NCBI GenBank assembly: GCA_041392665.1 | Contig: JAWKLQ010000009.1 | Coordinates: 62,001-126,000 of the forward strand | From: Flavilitoribacter sp020436695 | GTDB taxonomy: Bacteria; Bacteroidota; Bacteroidia; Chitinophagales; Saprospiraceae | Reading direction: 5' to 3' | Length of the DNA stretch: 64,000 bases | Shown: positions 25,354 through 33,281 of the stretch, piece after piece | Layout of the letters: the number at the start of each line of letters is the position of its first letter | How positions within the stretch are numbered: position 1 is the stretch's first letter | Notes under the pieces: model-generated | Database searches by the model: none | What the model saw: only the letters and a program-made list of their open reading frames with translations | Told to the model about the DNA's origin: nothing | Translations under genes and position numbers: made by a program

Positions 25354-27993
25354 ATGAAATCAAGTATATATCTTACACTTATTTTCATTTTAAGTTGGTC
25401 GGTTGTCACTGCCCAGCAACTCGTTGATGTACGCGGTCAGGTTAGTGATCCTAACGGTGAACCGCTGACCGGAGCGCTGGTGATGCTCAATGATACTTCC
25501 GGAACCACTACTGGTAATGACGGACATTTTCAATTGAGCTTGCCCAATGGAAAATACCGGCTCACCGTTTCTTATCTGGGGTATGATGCTCAGGAGGTAG
25601 CCGTAGATACACGGCAGCCCGATCTGGAGACCATCATTCTCCCGGTGAGTAGTACTACCCTCAATGAGATATTGGTGAGTGCTTCTCCTCATAATTTCAA
25701 AAAAGATTTTAAAGGTTCAAATTACCGCATCAGTCCTACGGCCATCAACAACATTAATCCGCTGAGTACGGAAGAAGTGTTACGCACCGTACCCGGTATC
25801 AATATCATTGGTGACATGGGGCTATCCAACCGGCCCAACATCAGCATTCGGGGTTCCTGGGGACGGCGTTCGAAAAAAGTGCTTTTGATGGAGGATGGTT
25901 CGCCGGCTGCACCGGCTCCATATGTAGCGCCGGGCGCTTATTACAATCCGGTGAGTGACCGCATCACCGCCATTGAAGTGTATAAAGGAGCCGACATGTT
26001 GCGGTTCGGCCCCAATAATATGTACGGCGCGGTCAATTATATAACGGCGCTTCCGCCTCAACAGCCGGAAATGCGGGTGAAGCTGGCTACCGGTCAGCGG
26101 AATTATAACACGGCCCTGTTCTCTTACGGCGGCACCTGGGATAAAGTAGGTGCCCTGGTAGAGGGCGTATACAAACAATTCGACGGCTTTACCGATAATT
26201 CCTCGGTGGAGATCCTGAACCTGAACGCCAAATTATTTACCCGTTTGTCCGAAGATCAGTCGCTTTATTTTAAAGTGAGTGGCCAGTTTGAAGATAATCA
26301 GGCTTCCCTCAGTTCACAAACTCCTTTTACTTTCGAGCATGATCCCACCCAAAATCCACTGGATGCCGATCAGTTTACCATGCGCCGTTATGGCCTGGAT
26401 ATTATTCACAAGTGGCTACCTCGGAAGAACCTGAGTTTTACCACCAAACTCTATGCTTCTGACTTTGAAAGGGACTGGTGGCGACAGATCACCGCCAAGG
26501 TCCGCGCCTCGGAAGTACGCAGTTACGTCGGGGAGCAGATCTACCGCGAGCGGTATGCCTATCTGGATGGGCTGAACTTCGACGATGAAGATTATCTGAT
26601 CGTGGGACGGATCAATGACGGTATGGAAAGCACCGGTGACAGCCGCTGGGCGTTTACCGTGACCGGTCTGCAGGAAACGCTCAACGCCAAATGGCAGACC
26701 GGCCGGAGGGAGCACCAGTTGGAAATGAGCCTCAAGGTGCATCAGGAAAACTATAAGGACCGCTTTCTGACGGCCGGGGATTCCCGCTGGGCCCGGAGTG
26801 GTGTACCGACTACCGATCTGCGTTACTACCTATGGTCAGCTTCCGGTTATGTGCGTAATGAATTTGATCTGGGGAAATTTCACCTTACACCGATCTTCCG
26901 GTTTGAATACATCGATATGTATCGCCAGAATGTGCTGGCGCTCTCGCAGGATCCCGATCTGAACAATACAAAAGAAGGTCGGGAGCTGAATCGTTATCAT
27001 GTAGCGCTGCCGGGGCTGACCCTGGATTATCGCATCCCCAATGGTGCACTGTACGGTAGCATTTATCAGGGTTTTATTGCGCCTTCCAAGGTATTTGGCT
27101 TTTTGGTAGAACAGGATGGTATTATCACCAATCCGTTGGCAGGAGAAAGTATTAATATCCAACCCGAATTGAGCCTGAATACGGAACTCGGCTGGCGCGG
27201 TAGCCTGTTGGCAGGTGCGCTCGATGGCCAGATCGTTTATTTTAATAACACCATACGGAATTTCTACGCCGGTGGCCGGAATGAGGTCTTCCAACATCTG
27301 GGAAAGATCAATATTCAGGGACTGGAGGCCGCTCTTGGAGCCGGACTGCTCCGAAGTGACCATCAACAGTTGAGGGTTTATGCCAATGTTACCCTTTTAC
27401 ATTCCAGAATATTAAGTGGCACATTGCAGGATAGAGATCTGTTCAGTCAGGTGGTGCATAATACAGCTACCCGGAAGGAATATGTCGATAAGGTCAATGC
27501 CAATCGGGCGGCTTATGAGCTGTATGTCCGCAACGCACAGGGAGAAGAGGAGTTATTTACGGATGCCGACCTTAGTGAGGCTGATTTCACAGATATTACC
27601 CGGAGCAGTATTCGTTTTGGAAAAGACGGGGTTGACGATGCTAAAGCGCCGTATACGCCACCAATCAATCTGAATGCCGGACTGAATTACGACTGGAAAA
27701 ACTGGTCATTGGGGGTAAGTGGCCAGTATGTAGCGGCCCAATTCACGGAATTTCACAATTTTGTGCATGAGTCCGCCGACGGGGCGATCGGCCAGCTACC
27801 GGCATTTGTTACCATGGATGCCTTCGTGAATTACTCCTTTAAGGTAGGTAACAACAATCATTTTAAAGTCTTTTTGAACGGTAAGAATATCACGAACCAA
27901 TACTACCGGGCTTCCCGCCTGAACCGGGCTACTTCCGGCATATTTCCGGGTGGCTTCCGGCAGATCATCGTGGGGATGAATATGAGGCTTTGA
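25354..27993 (+). CDS. FecA-like TonB-dependent outer-membrane receptor
   Basis: 879 residues from ATG 25354; an in-frame TTG at 25282 lies before a proper signal peptide and is rejected. Signal peptide 1-21, then a carboxypeptidase-regulatory-like domain (VDVRGQVSDPNGEPLTGALV), plug domain (LSTEEVLRTVPGINI, PNISIRGSWGRRSKKVLLME, IEVYKGADMLRFGPNNMYGAVNYIT) and a beta-barrel ending in FPGGFRQIIVGMNMRL with terminal aromatic-rich strand. The plug pattern is that of FecA/iron-dicitrate or related metal-siderophore receptors rather than SusC. No TonB box was assigned with certainty. Confidence 0.9.
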   Translation: MKSSIYLTLIFILSWSVVTAQQLVDVRGQVSDPNGEPLTGALVMLNDTSGTTTGNDGHFQLSLPNGKYRLTVSYLGYDAQEVAVDTRQPDLETIILPVSSTTLNEILVSASPHNFKKDFKGSNYRISPTAINNINPLSTEEVLRTVPGINIIGDMGLSNRPNISIRGSWGRRSKKVLLMEDGSPAAPAPYVAPGAYYNPVSDRITAIEVYKGADMLRFGPNNMYGAVNYITALPPQQPEMRVKLATGQRNYNTALFSYGGTWDKVGALVEGVYKQFDGFTDNSSVEILNLNAKLFTRLSEDQSLYFKVSGQFEDNQASLSSQTPFTFEHDPTQNPLDADQFTMRRYGLDIIHKWLPRKNLSFTTKLYASDFERDWWRQITAKVRASEVRSYVGEQIYRERYAYLDGLNFDDEDYLIVGRINDGMESTGDSRWAFTVTGLQETLNAKWQTGRREHQLEMSLKVHQENYKDRFLTAGDSRWARSGVPTTDLRYYLWSASGYVRNEFDLGKFHLTPIFRFEYIDMYRQNVLALSQDPDLNNTKEGRELNRYHVALPGLTLDYRIPNGALYGSIYQGFIAPSKVFGFLVEQDGIITNPLAGESINIQPELSLNTELGWRGSLLAGALDGQIVYFNNTIRNFYAGGRNEVFQHLGKINIQGLEAALGAGLLRSDHQQLRVYANVTLLHSRILSGTLQDRDLFSQVVHNTATRKEYVDKVNANRAAYELYVRNAQGEEELFTDADLSEADFTDITRSSIRFGKDGVDDAKAPYTPPINLNAGLNYDWKNWSLGVSGQYVAAQFTEFHNFVHESADGAIGQLPAFVTMDAFVNYSFKVGNNNHFKVFLNGKNITNQYYRASRLNRATSGIFPGGFRQIIVGMNMRL

Positions 27994-28024
27994 TAAGTGC
28001 CAGGTTCATAGTGGCAGATAGCTA

Positions 28025-29029
28025 TTAAATAACCGTAAAACCATGTGCATAGGGATCATCCTCAGGATCAATCGTGATGGTATTCATGCCGTAGATCCGG
28101 GCCCAGCCTTCGATACTGGGGATGATCGCCTTATGATCTCCCAGCGTGGTTTCTTCCTCGATGCGACCGATGAATTGAGAACCGATAATACTCTCATGCA
28201 CAAATTCATCCCCGGCCTTGAGCTTGCCCTTGGCGTACCACTGCGCCATGCGGGCTGAGGTGCCGGTGCCGCAGGGGGAACGGTCGATGGCTTTGTTGCC
28301 ATAGAATACGGCATTACGGGCTGAAGCCTTGGGATCTATGGTCGCTCCGGTCCACTCAATATGGGTAAGGCCGCAGATCGTGTCATTTTCCGGATGGACG
28401 AAATCGTATTCGTTCTGTAGATTGGTACGGAGTTCCCGCGCCCAGGCGATGAGCTGTTCTGCCTGGTAGTGTTCCAGTCCGGGGAAGTTTTCCTGTACGT
28501 CTACAATGGCGTAGAAGTTGCCGCCGTAGGCTACATCCACGGTGAGTTCTCCTAAAGCACTGCAATGCGTTTTCAAGCCTTCTGCGGCCAGGTAAGATTT
28601 GACATTCCGGATGCGGACCGACTTCACCTGATTACCCACCTGCTCGTAGTTGGCAATGACCAGCCCGGCCGGTACTTCCAGTCGTAACTGCCCGGGCGTA
28701 CGCGGCCGGATCAGTCCGTGCTCGATCATCACCGTGACCGTGCCGATGGTGCCGTGGCCGCACATGGGCAAACAACCGCTGGTCTCAATGAAGAGGATGC
28801 CCACATCATTGGCCGGATCGCTGGGGGGATAGAGGATACTGCCGCTCATCATATCGTGCCCGCGCGGCTCGAACATCAGACCGGTGCGTATCCAATCGTA
28901 TTCTTTTAGGAAGTGCTGGCGTTTTTCGCTCATATTCCGGCCTTGAAGTTGAGGGCCGCCGCCGGCTACTACCCGGACGGGATTACCGCAGGTGTGGGCG
29001 TCAATGCAGAAAAAGGTCTTGGCTGGCAT
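28025..29029 (-). CDS. 4-hydroxyproline 2-epimerase / proline racemase family
   Basis: 334 residues. The two catalytic cysteines are present: Cys90 in MCGHGTIG and Cys253 in SPCGTGTSA. FCIDAHTCGNPVR at the N-terminus and GSQFIGRI near the end are also family signatures. Cys at both positions indicates a racemase/epimerase rather than a hydroxyproline dehydratase (which has Thr at the second). It would interconvert trans-4-hydroxy-L-proline and cis-4-hydroxy-D-proline in hydroxyproline catabolism. The partner oxidase and deaminase are not in the neighbourhood. It converges with the FecA-like receptor gene. Confidence 0.9.
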   Translation of the reverse strand: MPAKTFFCIDAHTCGNPVRVVAGGGPQLQGRNMSEKRQHFLKEYDWIRTGLMFEPRGHDMMSGSILYPPSDPANDVGILFIETSGCLPMCGHGTIGTVTVMIEHGLIRPRTPGQLRLEVPAGLVIANYEQVGNQVKSVRIRNVKSYLAAEGLKTHCSALGELTVDVAYGGNFYAIVDVQENFPGLEHYQAEQLIAWARELRTNLQNEYDFVHPENDTICGLTHIEWTGATIDPKASARNAVFYGNKAIDRSPCGTGTSARMAQWYAKGKLKAGDEFVHESIIGSQFIGRIEEETTLGDHKAIIPSIEGWARIYGMNTITIDPEDDPYAHGFTVI

Positions 29030-29038
29030 TTACTGTAG

Positions 29039-29614
29039 CTACTTTTTTAATTCAACCACCAGTTGGTATACTGTGGTGCATGGATTTTGATCGCAGAAAG
29101 GTAAATGTTTTTTTCCCACAAATAAACGTTTCGCATGCCTTATCGCCTGATCTATATTGGCATTCGGTATAGCACCATATTTCCCTCTCAAATAATCCTT
29201 TTCGTAGGAAGCATCATTTCTAACGCCTTTATATTCCACCAAACTTGTTAGCGTACTTGCGCCATATTTATCTTTTTGTACAAAACAAATTTGATCTCTT
29301 CTTAATAAGTTGTGATCCAGCAGATTCGAATCATGAGTAACAAATACCAATTGCGCATTTCGACTGTTTATACGAGGGTTATGAAATAGTTCAACTATTT
29401 TTCTGGTTAAATTTGGATGTAATTTCGCATCAAATTCGTCAATAGCCAAAGTGCTGCCTTTTTCTAATGCTTCAATGATAAATGGGCTTAAAATAACGAG
29501 TTTTTTACTGCCTTCTGCTTCTTCATCTTCAAGAAAGAAAAGGGAATGCCCTGCTTCTTTCCCATTTTCGTCATATTTTTTCCTCAGGGATGCCGTACAA
29601 CCATTCTGCGCAAA
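29039..29614 (-). pseudogene. AAA-family ATPase fragment (AAA_21/RloA-like), N-terminal half missing
   Basis: The open frame from 29614 to the stop at 29039 contains only the C-terminal half: KKYDENGKEAGHSLFF, LEDEEAEGSKKL, Walker B-like TLAIDEFDAKLHP, the switch QLVFVTHDSNLLD, LLRRDQICFVQKD and YLRGKYGAIP. There is no Walker A and no credible start; the frame is closed by TAA at 29617-29615. Upstream minus-strand sequence to about 29745 shows weakly similar text in another frame, and an A6 run at about 29576-29581 is a possible slip site. Intact relatives are about 400-450 residues and often belong to phage-defence modules. It lies between the epimerase gene and the tape-measure fragment. 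Confidence 0.75.
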
Positions 29615-29748
29615 TTACACTATGGTGAATCCCAAATCCGTATCTGTATATGGTACTGGAACTCAGAAATATTGGAAAGATGTTACGCTGATCAATATAC
29701 TTATTTAAGAATAGTATGTTGCAATAGTCAACTTGTATTCCAGAACCC

Positions 29749-30258
29749 TTACCGCCAAATGACCTGTATCGGCTGCACCATCCAGGAAAACTGGACCGGA
29801 CTGATCGAAAAAGGCTTATAATCAAGCAATACGTCAAAAGGCCGCTGTTCAACCAATAATTCCCAGTCTTTTTCCCGCCGGCTAAGTTTTCCTTCCCGCC
29901 ACAGCCAGGATTCCCGAAATCCCTGGGGGGAACTATTCTTGACCAGCTCCCAGTGAGAGATAATGGCTTCCAGCATCTGCGCTGTTATTTCAGCTTCCAT
30001 TTCTGTGACTTCGAAAGCGGTAGATAGAATATCCTCCAGTGGCAGGCCGCAAAGGAGTTTGTTCAATACCAGATCTTCTTCCCCGAATGCTCTCTCCGGA
30101 TCATATACGTATTGCAACAACAGTGCTGCTCGTTGGGCATCTTCCGGACTGGAAAACCCGTCTGTTCCCAATAAGCCGCAGCGATCAAAGTAATAGGAAA
30201 GGTAAGCATTTAGGATCACCAGCCCGGCGTTGGTAATGTAGATCTCCTGACCGACCAT
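29749..30258 (-). CDS. Contractile injection system tape-measure protein, C-terminal domain only
   Basis: 169 residues matching the conserved end of the Bacteroidota CIS tape-measure family: YITNAGLVILNAYLS, AQRAALLLQYVYDP, LVLNKLLCGLPLEDIL, HWELVKNSSPQGFRESWLWREGKL, VEQRPFDVLLDYKPFSI and a final SWMVQPIQVIW. Full proteins have several hundred residues before this region; here a stop codon lies four codons upstream of the ATG. The gene follows the PAAR gene by 49 bp. I infer a deletion joining the PAAR gene to the 3' end of the tape-measure gene; a stand-alone domain used on purpose cannot be excluded. Confidence 0.72.
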   Translation of the reverse strand: MVGQEIYITNAGLVILNAYLSYYFDRCGLLGTDGFSSPEDAQRAALLLQYVYDPERAFGEEDLVLNKLLCGLPLEDILSTAFEVTEMEAEITAQMLEAIISHWELVKNSSPQGFRESWLWREGKLSRREKDWELLVEQRPFDVLLDYKPFSISPVQFSWMVQPIQVIWR

Positions 30259-30307
30259 AAAGGTGTAATTTTAAGTTTACGAATAGCAAATTGATGGCAA
30301 AATGCTT

Positions 30308-30607
30308 TCAACCCCCAATGTTGACCGTCGGCGATCCTACGACAATGGTCCCTCCATGGGCCGTGGAATCTCCCATCTGGGCGGCAGGCATGCCGCCTAT
30401 CATTACGGTAGCAGAACCCATGACAATCGTATCCGGCGGTCCCACGCAAATACACAGGTCTCCTACCCGGGCGGCGGGTAGCCCACCGATGAGTACGGTT
30501 GGGGCACCCGGCCCAATGATAGGCCCTCCGACGTGGGGAATGGGTGGTACGCCCGGCGTCTGCATGGGGCAGGTATGCATATCGGTTAATCTGGCTGCTG
30601 GTGGCAT
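30308..30607 (-). CDS. PAAR-domain spike-tip protein
   Basis: 99 residues, full length for a single PAAR domain. The sequence has the PAAR-type repeats: MPPAARLTDMHTCP, GGLPAARVGDLCICVGPPD and GGMPAAQMGDSTAHGG, with His12, Cys14, Cys56 and His86 or nearby residues as likely zinc ligands. PAAR proteins cap the VgrG spike of type VI or extracellular contractile injection systems. There is no C-terminal toxin extension. It is 32 bp downstream of the VgrG-like gene on the same strand. Confidence 0.92.
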   Translation of the reverse strand: MPPAARLTDMHTCPMQTPGVPPIPHVGGPIIGPGAPTVLIGGLPAARVGDLCICVGPPDTIVMGSATVMIGGMPAAQMGDSTAHGGTIVVGSPTVNIGG

Positions 30608-30639
30608 TTTTTACAGTTTACGGTGAACAATTAGGTGGA

Positions 30640-32427
30640 TCAATTGATCATGACCATGCCTCCCGAAATGGATAGTTCAGCGGAGGCACTGATCGAACCG
30701 GTAGCACTGGCTGAGAAGCTGAATTCTATGTCGGCAGAACAACTGATGTTCATTCCATTAAGATCGATAGCGCCTCCCGAAGCCGTAGCAGTGATACCGG
30801 TCGGGCCGTCCATGGAGATGGATTCTGAAGCCTTGATGGTGATATTTGATGCACTGTTGATCTCGATGCCGCTCGGTGAAAGTTTGATCGAGTTGCCGTT
30901 TTGGTCGGAAAGCGTGACGCCCTGATCTTCATCACTGAATACCAGCTGATTGTTGCCGGGTGTGGTAATAGTGATCACCTTCTTTTCTTCATCAAAGGTC
31001 ATTTTCATCTGCTCCCGGCTGATGAAGGCTTTCAGGTTATTGCCTTCCTCCGGCTGATTGGGAAAGGCCCGGCCACTGCTGTAGACCGATCCGAGGATCA
31101 CCGGATAGCGCGGGTCGTCATTGAAGAACCCTATTACCACTTCATCGTCGACTTCGGGGTAGAAAAAGGCACCTGCATTGTTGGTGGCATAAAAGGTGGC
31201 CAGCCGGGCCCAAACGCCATCATCGCCGGACTGAATAAGTGGTAGTTTAACCAGTACCCGAAATTCCTGATCGGGGTCGCTGTCGATCTTTACCACCTTG
31301 CCGATCTGTAGGCCCTGCATGCCGGGCAAAAGGCCTGCGGCCGGCGGCACTTCCATGTGTACCTTCGCGGTATAGGGTTCGGGTGACAATCCGATGGTAA
31401 TGGTGGTGATCCAGTCTCCCCGGCTAATATCGTGTTGGACGGCAGAGATGAAGGCCTTACCTTCGAACCGCTTGCCGACGCCCTTCAGATCGATCAGGGT
31501 ACCGGGTTTGGCCAGGGTACTCCCCTGAAATTTAGCCTGCCCCCGGACTTTCGCATATTTTGACCGGGTGGTCTGGGATTTGGCCCAGGTATTGAGCGTA
31601 TCGGGCTCTGGAAAGCCGGCGGTCTGCAAATGATAAGTGTCCAGACCGATCACTTCTGCCAGCTTAGTACCACTCAGATTACCGGTATCGAAGTTGGACA
31701 GCGATGCGGTGCCGGAGCTTACAGCCTGGTTTTTTGCATCCCAGGCAGAGGCCTGGACGGACTTGAATTGATCTTCGGCATCAATAGTTGCTTCGAATTC
31801 CATAATATCAAGACCATAGGTGAGACCCAGACCCGACTCCGGAGCAACATTCGGATCGCTGACCGTGATCTTTCCATTGTCGGTGGTTACGATCAGACCA
31901 TTGGCATCCGCCCGGGTAAGGATGAAGTCCCAATCAGTCGCATAGTATTGGATAAGCTCCGGTAACTGATTGTTCGTCGATTTTACATCTGCCGACAGGC
32001 CATTGTTCCCGATCAGCTTTGATATAATATCACTATCGGTCATGTCCCGGAAACAGGCACTTTTCCGACCCACGGTCATTTTAATACTTTTATCTCTACA
32101 GGTAATGACCAGCACCGGGCCTTCATCTGCGTCGATGCGGATGGTGTGTTTCAGTACGATGCCCCGGAAGATGCTATCATTTTTACCTTCGTATCCGGCC
32201 CGCACCTCAATCTCCGCTCCCGGTATAAACGTGTCGGTATCGCTAATCGGAAAATCCTCGGAGGCAGGGGATCCGTCGGCGATCTCCAGGGTGCAACGCG
32301 TTACCTGATTCACGCTATTTTCTACCTGGATGGACAAGACCTGATAAGTATCCTTGATCGGGCGGCCGTTGGAGGTAATGGAAAAGCTGACCAGATCAGT
32401 GTTTCTAACAAGGGGAGATGTCGCCAT
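30640..32427 (-). CDS. VgrG-like spike/baseplate protein of a contractile injection system
   Basis: 595 residues from ATG 32427; a TTG at 32499 would overlap the upstream gene by 41 bp. Residues about 10-360 are gp27-like (late control D): FSITSNGRPI, IEVRAGYEG, FRGIVLKHTI. An OB-fold gp5 domain (about 375-470) contains DPDQEFRVLVKLP, VWARLATFYATNNAG and the DEVVIGFFNDDPRYPVILG signature. The rest is a beta-helix of short repeats (GNSIKLSPSGIEINSASNI). It forms the trimeric spike under the PAAR tip. It lies between tube and PAAR genes in normal eCIS/T6SS order, but sheath and baseplate genes are absent here. Confidence 0.93.
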   Translation of the reverse strand: MATSPLVRNTDLVSFSITSNGRPIKDTYQVLSIQVENSVNQVTRCTLEIADGSPASEDFPISDTDTFIPGAEIEVRAGYEGKNDSIFRGIVLKHTIRIDADEGPVLVITCRDKSIKMTVGRKSACFRDMTDSDIISKLIGNNGLSADVKSTNNQLPELIQYYATDWDFILTRADANGLIVTTDNGKITVSDPNVAPESGLGLTYGLDIMEFEATIDAEDQFKSVQASAWDAKNQAVSSGTASLSNFDTGNLSGTKLAEVIGLDTYHLQTAGFPEPDTLNTWAKSQTTRSKYAKVRGQAKFQGSTLAKPGTLIDLKGVGKRFEGKAFISAVQHDISRGDWITTITIGLSPEPYTAKVHMEVPPAAGLLPGMQGLQIGKVVKIDSDPDQEFRVLVKLPLIQSGDDGVWARLATFYATNNAGAFFYPEVDDEVVIGFFNDDPRYPVILGSVYSSGRAFPNQPEEGNNLKAFISREQMKMTFDEEKKVITITTPGNNQLVFSDEDQGVTLSDQNGNSIKLSPSGIEINSASNITIKASESISMDGPTGITATASGGAIDLNGMNISCSADIEFSFSASATGSISASAELSISGGMVMIN

Positions 32428-32458
32428 GTTTATTGTTTGTTTCGGGAAAAGGAGTGCT

Positions 32459-32932
32459 TTATTTTTTAACGGCGGTAAAGTAGGTATAGGCAAACTCAAC
32501 CGATTCCACTACATAAGCATTTTCCATGGATTTGAACTCCGCCACACTCCATTTTACCGGGTAGGCATCAATGAAATCCCAGGAGATCAGTACCTTCTTC
32601 TCTACATCCAGCAAGGCCACGCTGATCTTTTGGGGCTTGATCGGTTGTGCCATACCTTGGTTTAGGGTTTCATCGCACCAATTGAACAGTGGAGAATCTT
32701 TCGGAACCAATCCTCTTTTGAGTACAAGATTGCTGTATTTATTCACACCGGGCAGCCGGTATTTGAAGCGATTATCACCACCGGAGCTTACCTCCTCAAC
32801 ATTGGTCTCCATACTGATACCGGAAGCTTCCTGAAAAGCGGCCTCGGAAGTTCCGTTCGACCCGGAAAAAGAAAGTTGAAAACTGAAGGATACTGGCGGA
32901 TATCCCGGTGGGTTGAAAGTCCCATCTGACAT
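32459..32932 (-). CDS. Phage tail tube protein, gp19-like (eCIS/T6SS tube component)
   Basis: 157 residues, the normal length of the conserved phage-tail-region protein family related to T4 gp19, Afp1/Afp5 and Hcp. Motifs: PPVSFSFQLSF, EASGISMETNVEEVSSGG, YSNLVLKRGLVPKDSPLFNW and WDFIDAYPVKWSVAEFKS. It builds the inner tube or the tube-baseplate junction. It is the first gene of the leftward cluster tube-VgrG-PAAR-tape-measure fragment. No sheath gene accompanies it, which is unusual for this protein. Confidence 0.92.
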   Translation of the reverse strand: MSDGTFNPPGYPPVSFSFQLSFSGSNGTSEAAFQEASGISMETNVEEVSSGGDNRFKYRLPGVNKYSNLVLKRGLVPKDSPLFNWCDETLNQGMAQPIKPQKISVALLDVEKKVLISWDFIDAYPVKWSVAEFKSMENAYVVESVEFAYTYFTAVKK

Positions 32933-32959
32933 AGGCTTATTATTTGATGTAATTAATCC

Positions 32960-33110
32960 AAGTTGTCAGTCGTCAGTTAGTCATACAAGTGCTTAAAATC
33001 AATGGTATCGATCCGGATTGCAATAAAATGGGGGCTTCGATCTCTTCTATTTCGCGTTAATTGACCCAATTTCAGCTTTACCCAACACAACTGATCACTG
33101 ACAATTTGAG
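32960..33110 (+). repeat. Dispersed intergenic repeat, GTCAGT-tailed family, copy C
   Basis: Starts AAGTTGTCAGTCGTCAGTTAGTC and ends ACTGATCACTGACAATTTG. The core has CAAGTGCTTAAAATCAATGG, ATGGGGGCTTCGATC and TTTCAGCTTT, the best-preserved version of the family and the reference used here for copies A, B and D. It sits upstream of the tube gene. Confidence 0.75.
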
Positions 33111-33281
33111 TTAACTAGTTAATAGAAAACATAAATTTCGGTCAATCACTGACCTGTCAATCGTAGAGACTGTATAGGGAATGTAATCAAACAACCCTGG
33201 CTGTAGGATACAGCAGAGCGGATAAAAGATGCGGACTGTGGTTAGCTAAGGTAATTATAAATCAGGCAATAATCGAATTTT
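33111..33281. other. Rest of the gene-free interval before the TonB receptor gene end
   Basis: No ORF. A small hairpin GCTGTAGGATACAGC lies at about 33200-33214. With the repeat at 32960-33110 it fills the 349-bp gap between the tube gene and the end of the leftward TonB receptor gene. Confidence 0.4.
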
